The notes beneath the pieces were generated by a model. The model was not told where the DNA came from, made no database searches, and saw only the letters and a program-made list of their open reading frames with translations. This document shows positions 54,017 through 64,000 of a stretch of 64,000 nucleotides of DNA, piece by piece; position 1 is the first letter of the stretch; each line of letters opens with the position of its first letter. The stretch is from Sorghum bicolor (Eukaryota > Streptophyta > Magnoliopsida > Poales > Poaceae): the NCBI RefSeq assembly GCF_000003195.3, contig NC_012878.2, positions 55,118,629 to 55,182,628 of the forward strand, read 5' to 3'. Both the position numbers and the translations under genes were made by a program.

Positions 54017-57000
54017 TCAAGTAATTGTATGGCTGATTGGCCTAGAATACATACTTGGAGTCTTAGCGTCCTTTGATTTTGATCTAGACATAGATGCCTG
54101 CCCATTTTTTGTGAGAGTGAATCTGCTTATTCTTGACGGAAACCTATGCCTGCAATTTTAACATTACCAAATAAGTTATCATTCTTGCTATTGTTGAATA
54201 TAATGAATAAAGAAAGAGAGAATTTACAAGTAAATGATTTACAAGAAGTGAACGAAAGTCTAGATGACTTACAGCCGTTCCACTGTCATCTCAGCAGCTG
54301 AATTCAAATTGTCGGTTTCACCTGATAAACCATCATCGGATGCATTGTCCTCATATTCTGGTTCATCTAAGCTCACTGGTGCAGTACCCGTCAAATTATG
54401 GTTAGAATCTCCATTCATCTCACCATAACTCAGAGGATCTGATAGAACTCTGTCACTAGACTTAAGCATTCGTTCGCCTGATGATAAATTTGGAGATTTA
54501 ACTTTGTCTTTGGTGACTTGGAGCTGCTCTATTTCCATATCTTTGCGTGAAATTGTGTCTTTCAAAGACGCAACCTGGATAAAATATGTAAAATGCTACT
54601 CTTTCAAAACTGCTGCTGTTTCAAAACCGAGATAATCACAGCAAAAAAAACAGGAATCACATGCAAAATGTAGTACATCATTATCAGCGTCTCTACTACT
54701 AGTCCTGGTTTTCCATATATCTAAAACTATACAAACTTTGGACATTGTAAATGGTGTGAAGAAGGTTCAGACTTGAAATTTCCCCTTTTAGTTTCCATTT
54801 TATGATTGATCCAAGAGTATGGTTTCATCACAAAGAAAAAGGATGAGCTACTAACTTAGTATATATGTAGCATTAGGGATGTTCTGTGACTGGTGACTGG
54901 TTTATCGTCATGAAACAAATACAAAAAAAAATAAACTATAGAAAACTCAGCTAGCAAGAGCCTGGAAAGATTCTAAAAAAAAATAAAATCACTTAAGCTT
55001 TAAACTTTGATTCAGGAGCTAGGACAAGAAGTGATTGTAGTATGCAAACCATGCTTTGACAGTTGAACCTTGATAAATACTAACGTAGCATTCATACAAA
55101 AGCTTGCCCTTTTTTCAGTATACTATTTCTTTTAAACTAAAATTGCTTAGACAGTCAAACAGAATGAGAAAAAGTCAAAAATAAGAAATACAAGAACCTG
55201 TTCCAATAGCTCTTTTATATCCTTTCCCTCCTTGTTACTTCTCGCAGCACCTAACTCTACTCCAGATACCCTTTCAGCAAACTTTAAAGTGCTTATAGTT
55301 TCTGAATATGACTCAACATCAGGATTTATTTGAACAAACATTAGAGTTTTTGCTTGTCCACCTGGAAGAAAACAAAAGCTAACATAAATATTTTCAAGAT
55401 TCGCATAAATCTATTTAATATTTATAATTTACCGGTAGTAAATAGATAATTGATTACCTAAAGAACTTTGAAGAACTTGTGTTAGCTTGCTGTTTCTATA
55501 AGGCACATGGGCACTTTTCTGTGACAAAGCAAAAATCACATCACCTAATGCAGAGAGTGATTTGTTAATGTATTGAGCTTCTTTTAATCTATCCCCGGTT
55601 GCTTCAGACTTCTCAACCCTTTCACTACCAGCAAGATCAATAAGATGCAGACAACCCCTAGAGGTGGATCCATTCTTCAAATCCAACCCTCGAACATGTA
55701 CAGTTAGGATACTGCAAATAAAATATTCAGAATAAGATGCCATGCTCAAGTACATGTAGAGGAAACTAGTTATTGGCATGACTAACCTGTGCGACCGACT
55801 ACTTCTTTCATTTAGGGCTGTTGAACCAACTGCTCTATTTGCTTGCCCAATTTCCATCAAGTCTAATACATCAGATGTTGACTTAACTGAGTGCAAGCTT
55901 GCGTCTGGAACAACAAGCCCATTGGGTTGAGAAGTGCTCCAAATCCCAAGTGTTTCTTTATGTTAAGGAAAAAATATTTTTCTAGATGCAAGAATATCAT
56001 CAATATATGAATATTTTGAAAATAAAAACTATAATGAAAAAGGCTAAAATGATAGTTCAAAAAGGATATCTTCTCTGTGCAATATCATTTGATAGCAGAT
56101 CACGGACTTGTTCATTATATATCTCAACCATTTGTACCCCAACTTCATAAGAGAAGGCATTTCTCCTACTTAGTGAAATATCAAACAAATCATTTAAAGC
56201 TCGATAATTGACACCCCAATCTTGCTTTGATGTGCTAGGCCCACTCTAGAGAATAAATAATAACGAAACAGGTATCATAATTAGTAACATTACTATGTAG
56301 TGATAACAATATTTTTATTGTGATTGATCCTACAATACCATTGTGTAAGTTTTGCCAGAACCAGTCTGGCCATATGCGAAAATACAAACGTTGAATCCAT
56401 CCAGAACTGATCGGATTAGTGGTTGTATGTCAGAAAAAACCTCAGCTGTGAAATTACAGAGAATAACAGATTATAAAACTATTAACATGTAATAACTAAT
56501 CAGATAGTTTTAAATTATAAAAAACATATATACCTTGAGAAGCAAATGGACTGAACACTTTATTAAACTTGAACATTCTATGTCCGTCCTTCCCTTGCTT
56601 AAATGGATTTGATATAAGCAGCTCACCATTTTCCCCCATGTAGTCAATTGTGGTAGACTTTTTGTCTTGACCGGAAAGAAATGGCCTAACACGACAATAT
56701 ACTCTTATATTACCTGGAAAAAAAAGACAAGATTGAAACATGACTATCGCATCTATACTTAGATTCTAAGGTAAAGAAAACATTTCAAAACAAAAATACC
56801 TTTTAGTTCTTGCACTTCATTAAATAACTTTTGGTTCTCCGCCAGGACTTTATGATAATTTTCAGCAGCATCAACCAAACATTTTAACCCAGATCCTACA
56901 CAGATTTTTAGCAAAAAAATGTCGAACATATTAAATAAATATACTTTACTATGAACTTTTGTATAGCATATCACAAAAAAAAACGTACCTAAATTAGATA

Positions 57001-60000
57001 TCTCATTTCTCCACTGCATTTGAAGTGCATACATATCGTTTTTATATGATTGCGACAATATTCTTATGTCCTGCATTTTTTAAGTAGCGGAATGTAAAGA
57101 AAATAAATGACATAAAAAATGGATTAATAAATAAAATAAAAGGAGTCACTAATGGTAAACAAACCTTGATAATTAATTGTTGATTATCCGTGTAGCTCTG
57201 AAAATTGTTTTCTTTCTTATCCCATAACTGTGATTTTATCCTGGAGGCAGTCTCAACTTCTTCAACTTTCTTATTTGATTGTAGCAAGAGATACTCTACT
57301 TCTTTAACTTTGGTGGTCAGTTGTTCCTCCATTTCCTTTGCCTTTCTTTCCGTTTGTTCAAGTTGCTGCTCATGCAACCTATTCATGGCTTCCATATCTT
57401 TCTTTAAGTTTGCTATAATATTTTCAGAATGTTCTTTCTCTTTCATTAATCGATGAACATCTTGCTCACTGAGTTTTCTTCTCTCTTCGATTTTTGACTT
57501 CTCATTCTAAAAGAAGAAAAAGATATAATAACATTAATCATATTCATAGACCACTACAACTTTTACTAATTACCAACTTAAGTGGTAATGCTGAGATGTT
57601 TACTTGTGTCATCATTTTTATAACATCATATACATAATAGCTGACAATTTGAGGATACATCATATCTGCTACCGTAAGTTCTACTAACAGTATAAGTGGT
57701 CAAAGTAAAACATCATTGTTTATTGACTCATCATTTTTATCACATCGGATATTATGTATCTGACAGTTCAGAGATCTTTATGTTATTATTGAAGCATACA
57801 TAATGCATGGAATAAAGAAAGAAGTTTTGAAAACATAGGAAAAGTTTCAAACCTTGACTATCTGAAGTCTGTTTATTGCCATCTGAAGAGAGAAACTACA
57901 TGTCAATATTAAACGAGGTAAAAACTTTTACACACGCATAGTTTGTCTAACTAATCAACCAAATGAATTATTACCTGGTTTTCTTCATTTGTGCCATTTA
58001 CCAATATTTCAAGTGCTTTAATTTTTGAACAATACTTCTGTTCTCTTGTCTTGATGATAACATTTTGCTGCAGCATAGGGTATTCGATTCATTGTAAATA
58101 TGAGTGCCCAAAAGGAAAATTCATGTTTTAAGAAGATTCTCTTACACTTCTTATGTGTTCTGCTTGAATACAAAGACGGCGCTCAATCTCTTGAACGACT
58201 TTCCTCAGTAAGTAAACTACACGCTGAGATGAGGCAGTCAAAGTTAAGCACTGTTATAAACAATCATCAATGGAAAGATACTGATGTAGTACAAAATGAA
58301 CACATACATGTGGTATTTCTCCCTTTTTCCTTTCTATGCTTTCATCCAAAATGCCATTAACAACACTAATAAGTGACTGTGTGGATGCATTCTGCAAGAA
58401 GATTACTAATGTTACGACAGGGACACCAGATAGCAGGGTAGCATAACTCAACAACTTTGGGCAGTATCCTTGAAGAACTTACATCTAAGCTATTAGAGTG
58501 CATCATCTCTGAAATCTTGGCAGCAGGAAGATCGGAGTATGATCCGCGTTTTAATTGGAAAACTTCACGAAACTTTTGTCCTGCAGGATACATAACAATC
58601 CCCCATAAATTAAACAGATATGAAATCTGCACTCCAATGCAATGAATGGCGCTATACAAAATGGAAAATGTTATAATATTGCGGCTGTGCAGCTTGGAAA
58701 CGATATTAAAATAATAGTGATTATTGAAAGTTTGTGTGTGAAATAAATCTACCAGAAAAGACAGGAGTTTTCTGATGGGCTTTGAGATCTGCAACACCGT
58801 TTCTCTTGTCCTCTACAGGGGATCTTTTCTCTAGTGCTGCACCAGGAACTTGAGGCTTGTCCATTTCCAAAACTCCCCATTGTTTTCTCGATGGAGTTCT
58901 GGTAACATCTGGTGGAATATTACCACCTAATTTAGGATCCACACTGTCCCTCAAAACCAAGAGACACTCCACTACAGAAGACATTAATCCCTGTAATCAT
59001 CCAGCCTAGAAGTTAACAGAATGTGACAACCAGGAGTGCAGTAACTAGGGCAATAGTATGCCACATCTAAGTACTCCCTATCTTATAGTGCACAAATAGA
59101 AAAACTGTGGAATTTTAATCCATGTTCCCGTGCTCATGAGCCTCAGCAACATAAAAACATTCAAATAGAATGACATGTTACAGGATTGTATAGCTATGTT
59201 CTGACATAAGGTTTAAAGCAACAACCCATCACATTTGTAGTTGAAGGCCACCTTCGTGAAAGCAATCAGCATAGTACAAAAAAAGGAACTAACAAAATCA
59301 AGTATATTTACCGTGGAACAAGATCTTTGTTATTGCTGCAGTTCAATCATAGCTACACACTGTCATGGTATCAAGAACGCATTTATCACCAAAAACAAAG
59401 GAAAGGAATAGCATATAGAAGTACATTCCAAACTTCTACTTGTCTGTATATAGATGAATGGAAAATGTCAAAAGTTCAAAAACATGACCGATAATGCTAT
59501 GAAATACTACATAAAAAACAGCATCCATGCAATAAAAATTGTTCTTCAAAAGTATGGCAATTCAGAGTTCTGGCGTGCATACCAACTTTTGTGTGTGTGA
59601 CAACTGATAATGGAACCCTCACCTCATCAAGATCTTTCACACTGAAACCTGGCAGCCCCATATCCGCAACCACAGAGAGGAATTTCTTCACATTGCCTAA
59701 CCTCTGATCTGACGGTGCGTAACCCTCCCAGGATCCCTGAACAAAAAATGACCACACTCAAAGCACAAACATCAACATCTACACAGCACAACAAAAGCAA
59801 AAGCAAAACATATTATCAAACGAAAAAAAAAAAGACTTGCCTCGAGAACCCCCGGGATGAGTGTGTTCACAACACGGCACAGGACCACACCGTCACTGAG
59901 CAGCTCTCGTAGCTCTTCATCCGATGAATCCGGAGGCAAACTGAATTCCGGGAGTAAGGCATTCATCCATTCAATCAACTGCGCACGCCGATTAGCTGCA

Positions 60001-60403
60001 AGGATTTTACAGCACCGTGTGATATAAATATGACCAAAAAAAGGGGGGAGAAAAAAGAGGAAATGACAACTCCGAGCTCGACTGCTCGACAGCTCCAAAC
60101 CAAAATCTCAGAAAGGCACGACAGCTAAGTTCAGCCATACACACTGATGCTACTTCAATAAATAGAGCTAAACAATCAAACACTGAGATCCAACCAATGA
60201 GACCGTCAAGCTAAAATTCAGCTCAATAAACACAAAACAAGAGCTGCCCATTGGTGGGTGACCAAAATCATGAGAAGACTCTCCCTGACCCCAACCCAAA
60301 CATTCGAGCTGCCTGGCTCGAATTCCACACCCCAAAGTGCACCCAGATCAGCACACGGCTCACCTTCGTGGATCCCCTGGACCCCGCCGTCCACGCTCCC
60401 CAT
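54017..60403 (-). CDS. Kinesin-14 with N-terminal calponin-homology domain (KCH type), 20 exons, 976 aa
   Basis: Exons from 5' to 3': 60364-60403, 59841-59995, 59623-59736, 58753-58990, 58483-58580, 58308-58391, 58146-58223, 57975-58067, 57853-57882, 57165-57506, 56989-57070, 56800-56895, 56534-56713, 56339-56445, 56070-56245, 55787-55951, 55458-55711, 55198-55361, 54273-54574, 54017-54149; 2,931 nt, phases all close. A CH domain occupies about 14-120 ([54 protein letters not shown]). A coiled coil spans roughly 230-450. The motor starts at about 485 ([14 protein letters not shown]) with P-loop GQTGSGKT at 569-576, switch I NERSSRSH at 685-692 and switch II DLAGSE at 718-723. An internal motor preceded by coiled coil marks a minus-end-directed kinesin-14; CH-containing members link actin and microtubules in plants. 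Intron 2 is GC-AG and intron 15 is a U12-type AT-AC. The tail exon gives [20 protein letters not shown] then a Ser/Lys-rich end. Start [14 protein letters not shown] is the first methionine in frame. Confidence 0.95.
55952..56069 (-). other. U12-type AT-AC intron (intron 15 of the kinesin gene)
   Basis: On the minus strand the 118-bp intron begins ATATCCTTT, the exact U12 donor consensus. It contains TTCCTTAAC, an exact U12 branch site, about 11 bases before its AC terminus. Joining across it gives CAG AGA AG|A CTT GGG, restoring QRRLGIW in the motor. No GT-AG alternative keeps the frame. Confidence 0.9.
59737..59840 (-). other. GC-AG intron (intron 2 of the kinesin gene)
   Basis: The donor is GAG|GCAAGTC and the acceptor TTTGTTCAG. 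The joined frame reads GVLE|GSWEGY inside the CH domain. The otherwise perfect donor context fits the usual GC-AG compensation. Confidence 0.85.
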
Positions 60404-60980
60404 TCCTCTGCCGGCGCGCGGCGGCCCCGGCTCAGATCGAGCCCGCCGGCGTCGAGATTGCGCGGATACGAGCTCGGCCCGGGCCGAATCGGAGGGTTCC
60501 GGCGCAATGCGGCGCGGGGTTTTTGCCTTCCGCCACGGGTCGCCGGGCTGCGCGCTCGCCTCTCGCTCTTCGTGAGCGGCTGAGCGCTTTGTTTCGTTTC
60601 GGGATGGTTTGTTGTTTTCTGTTTTCTCCTCGCGTTGGTCGGGGGGTTTCGATTTTCGAATTGTTTTTTTTTGGACTCGCGTGTTGAATTGCGGCAGGCG
60701 GAAGCGGAATTGGCTCTCCTGAGTCCTGACTCGCTCTTCCTAAACTCTCGCGCGCCCCGTCACTGTTACCGTTAGCTAGTAGGGGCCACAGGAGTGATGC
60801 CGTTTTTATTTTTCTCCATACTTTTTTTTTGCCCGAAAATTCGGATCGGATTTTAAATTTAATTCTCTTGGTTTTTGCAAGAGAAAAATAGCAGTATAGT
60901 GTCTGAAACTCATTCGCACCCACCACCACAATTCGCGAATTATGCTTCAGCGCGGTAGTAGGTTTGAATTTCGTAATTAT
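60404..60980. other. Kinesin upstream region
   Basis: GC-rich to 60580, with open frames on both strands that lack domains; this is the promoter and 5' leader of the minus-strand kinesin gene. A clear TATA box was not found. Confidence 0.45.
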
Positions 60981-61250
60981 GGGGTGTTTAGTTCCTCTTT
61001 TTTCTAAAAAAAATTAGGTTTTGGTCTAGGAGTATCATTTCGCAAAATAGAACTAAACTTCATGCAATTTTTTTTGTCAAAAAGGTGATTATTCTTCATT
61101 TTGGATTTTGATTGACGCCAAAACAACCTAAAAAGATGACAATAAATTCTACATTTTAGATGGAAGTAAACATGACCTTAAAAATTTTAGTATTTTACAT
61201 TTCACGTTCCAAAATAGTTGGCATTTTGCTTTTTTTAAACTAAACACCCC
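60981..61250. mobile_element. MITE with GGGGTGTTTAGTT ends
   Basis: A 270-bp AT-rich element with perfect-looking inverted ends GGGGTGTTTAGTTC and AAACTAAACACCCC. Extended complementarity lies inside (TTTAGATGGAAGT, GGTTTTGGTCTAGG are not paired, so it is diverged). Target duplication is unclear. Probably PIF/Harbinger-like. Confidence 0.7.
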
Positions 61251-61872
61251 TCCGTATATGTCGTTAAGTAGAGTCGTTAACATCATGACGTGTCGACATG
61301 AACGCCTTGAGATGGTTCCAGCAACTGCAAGATGCGGCATCATACTCCTATTGGGAATGAATGAACAGAATGGGTAGATGCTTGAGTATACTCCCTCCAT
61401 ATAGAAATTATTAGAAGTTATTTAGGATATGATTATATTTACTAAGATGTCATTAATTAGGTGATATTTTTTATGTTTACCCTTGCAGAAATCATTACTA
61501 GTTCAACTGTGGGTGGCTTTGCCGAAGAGACGCGAGCAAAGCCGTGTGGACCGGCAGCGCGCATGCCAGGGATAATCGCATCCGAAGGAGGCCTCGATAG
61601 TGTGAACGATATCTTTTGCCAAATCTGGCCTCGAGTCCAGTATGACTTCTAAAACCGATATGAAGGGAACAACTTCTAAAATCGATGTAGAGAGTACATT
61701 CATATGCAATGAGCAATGCAGCAAGGTTAATCGTGTTCATATGATCAGTTGGTTTGTTGGCTTGTTGGCTTTAGCATAGTTGGGAGAGGCATATACATTT
61801 ATTCAGAATCACATTTCCTTGCATCACAAAGTGGAGTGGTAAATTACATGAACTATTTTAAATTTTAAAATG
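61251..61872. other. Intergenic; partial Stowaway-like end at about 61390
   Basis: TACTCCCTCCATATAG at 61389 resembles a Stowaway terminus without an identifiable partner. A short repeat ACTTCTAAAAxCGAT occurs at 61644 and 61670. No gene is supported. Confidence 0.4.
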
Positions 61873-62306
61873 CACCTCGCTTTATTTTTGTTTTAAATGA
61901 ATTTTTAACTTTAACTAAGTTTATATAATCTAGAACTCTCTAGCTAAGTACAACCTCATAAGTCATAACCCATCAATAGATGTAATATAAAAACATTTAA
62001 TGTCATATAAATATAAAAAATATCAACTTATTTATTTGAGCTTATCAGCCGAATCAGTCAGCCATTCAACAGTATTTTTCTCTCATAAGTCACCTTGCTT
62101 TATTTTTGTTTTAAATGAATTTTTAACTTTAACTAAGTTTATATAATCTAGAACTCTTTGGCTAAGTACAACCTCATAAGTCATAACCCCTCAATGGATG
62201 TAATATAAAAACATTTGATGTCATATAATATAAAAAATATCAACTTATTTATTTGAGTTTATCAGCCGAATCAGTCGGCCATTTAACAATATTTTTTCTC
62301 ATAAGT
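61873..62306 (+). repeat. Direct tandem duplication of about 217 bp
   Basis: Unit 1 (61873-62090) and unit 2 (62091-62306) share CTTTATTTTTGTTTTAAATG, CAACTTATTTATTTGAG and TTATCAGCCGAATCAGTC with about a dozen substitutions and small gaps. Each unit includes the fold-back motif also found at 33475-33600. Confidence 0.9.
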
Positions 62307-63054
62307 CAACCATACTTTCTGCCATGACTTATCAGCCAAACAAATAAAGCGATGTTTTTAAACGGATGTAGTACTCGTATGGAAAAAAAAAGTTGCGTGA
62401 ACCGATTTAGCAACAAGTACCGACCGATTCAAATGTTACACGCTTCATTCCCTGATTCAACACATTTCATTCGCTGATTCAACACAGTTCATTCACGGTC
62501 TCATTCACTGTCAACACATTACATTCAACGGTATTAGCGATAACTTATTATTAAAAAAACGGTATTAGCGATCATACATATTTTTTAGCAACAAGTTGGA
62601 CTGTTGGATTGTTGAAACTGACGACGTCAGATTGCTCCGGCTCCGGCCGTCCGGCGAACCCGCCGAACGTACGTACTCGACGGCACCAACATCCATACAA
62701 CGTGCGCGCGTGACGCTTTTGAAGCTTCGGGGAGCACAAACCTGAGAAAGCCCTCGGTTCCTCAAAGAATCACGGGAATGCCCTTTCGCAGCTCTGTCAA
62801 CGAGTCACCGTAGCACTAGTCCGGAATGGCACTCTGGTTAATCTATCCAGTCGGCGGGCTAATATATTTTATCCATGGGTAAACCGAGACTTTTCCTCGA
62901 TGACAGAGACGTGGGGCCCAGTGGGTGGCCGGCACGTTCGGCAGCGTCGACAACGTCAAACAATTCTAATCGTGCTCCCGCCTCGCCTACTCGTGGCTGC
63001 TTGTCAACCATTTTTCTCTTAAGATTCAAATGAAGCCGGCCGTGCTGAGCCAAA
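62307..63054. other. Intergenic, nothing recognised
   Basis: Mixed composition; short repeats of ATTCACTG / ATTCGCTGATTCAACAC near 62450-62520. The GC-richer part at 62620-62960 has no supported exon. Confidence 0.4.
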
Positions 63055-63282
63055 GGCCTTGTTCAGTTTCAAAAAAAATTAAGACTCTTTGTCATATCAA
63101 AATTTTAAACTCATACATAAAACATTAAATATAGATAAAAATAACTAATTGTATAATTTATTTATAATTTATGAGACAAATTTTTTGAGCCTAATTAGTC
63201 TATGATTACACAATATTTATTAAATATAAATAAAAGTGCTACAGTAGCTAAAGCCAAAAATTTTCCTCAACTGAACAAAGCC
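63055..63282. mobile_element. PIF/Harbinger-like MITE, family A copy 7
   Basis: A 228-bp copy with ends GGCCTTGTTCAGTTTC and GAACAAAGCC and the family interior (AAAAGTGCTACAGTAGC). It is more diverged than copies 3 and 6. Confidence 0.85.
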
Positions 63283-63311
63283 CAAATCGCTCCCCACACG
63301 TTTTTTGTTAA

Positions 63312-63512
63312 GGCCTTGTTCCATTACATTAAATCTTGCGACATATATACGGAGCATTAAATATAAATAAAAAATTCTAATTGTATAGTTTATATGTAAA
63401 TCGTGAGACAAATCTTTTAAACCTAATAACTTTATAATTGAACAATGTTTATTAAATAAAAACGAAAATACTATAATATCAAAATCTAAAAACTTCTTAA
63501 ACCTAAAAGGCC
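63312..63512. mobile_element. PIF/Harbinger-like MITE, family A copy 8
   Basis: A 201-bp copy with left end GGCCTTGTTCC and right end CCTAAAAGGCC. The interior retains AAATCTTGCGACATATATAC and GTGAGACAAATCTTTTAAAC. It lies 29 bp from copy 7 in the same orientation. Confidence 0.75.
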
Positions 63513-64000
63513 TGCAGGCTTCGACTAATCTGTGTGATACAGAGTAGCATTTTTTAAATGGTTGCAACATTAGAAAATAGAACTACCGACCAACCGTAAT
63601 ACCGTAGGCTGTGGCCCACGAAATCTATTGCAGAGATTCGAAGTGGAGGGAGTAGAATATTGTTTTTTTTGTCTGATCTCTCTCTTTTTCTCCTAAATCA
63701 CATCCCACGATGAGGAATATGATAAACTTGACGAACTTCTCTCGTTTCTTAAATAAATAGATTCCTAAAATTATCTTAAGCTAAAATTTGTAAACTTTGG
63801 CTAATTTTTCTAAAAGAAATTAAGATTTAGGATATCAAACTAGTATCATTAGATGTATCATCATAGAATATATTTTCATAATATACTTATTTTATGTCAT
63901 AAATATTGTTACTCTTTTTTATAAGTTAATTAATTTAAAATTTTTTAACTGACATGGATCTTAGAAATTGATTTATTCGGGGAGAGAGGAAGTATAAGAA
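63513..64000. other. Terminal AT-rich intergenic DNA
   Basis: No gene, terminus or tandem repeat was recognised. Confidence 0.4.

Overview
The window is nuclear DNA of a grass. AT-rich intergenic DNA packed with small DNA transposons alternates with GC-rich genes that carry short GT-AG introns and TATA promoters. A MITE family with GGCCTTGTTTAG ends occurs eight times, and protein families and codon use fit the Andropogoneae. Sorghum or a close relative is my inference; no search was run.

Layout. 1-200: first codons of an NUP35-type nucleoporin (minus). 1406-4021: complete 8-exon peptidyl-tRNA hydrolase 2 gene (minus). 4022-13200: gene-poor, with MITEs, a GC-rich minisatellite and possible Helitron-borne exon debris. 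13368-14959: two-exon GATA zinc-finger gene (plus). 14960-22500: gene-poor, with a clean hAT element. 22530-23472: small DUF1677 gene (plus). 24151-25925: HOP/STI1 pseudogene fragment embedded in transposon DNA. 26566-34990: Tourist-like and Mutator-like elements and a truncated LINE with an intact zf-RVT/RNase H ORF. 35353-36234: intronless DUF761 gene (plus). 38530-41200: GC-rich, T-rich and degenerate-satellite blocks. 41249-43764: tandem duplication whose second copy holds a Mutator-like and a hAT element. 45080-46573: GPAT-type acyltransferase (plus). 48055-49015: MITEs. 49589-51849: ten-exon APD-type RING membrane E3 ligase (plus). 51965-52037: tRNA-Lys(CUU) (minus). 54017-60403: twenty-exon kinesin-14 with an N-terminal calponin-homology domain (minus). 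60404-64000: MITEs and a small tandem duplication.

The genes are independent housekeeping or regulatory loci (nuclear pore, translation quality control, transcription, lipid polyester or glycerolipid synthesis, ubiquitination, microtubule motor). They form no operon or pathway. The most informative structures are a U12-type AT-AC intron and a GC-AG intron in the kinesin gene, the layered transposon history at 41249-43764, the HOP fragment between 75-bp direct repeats, and a duplicated block abutting the GPAT TATA box.
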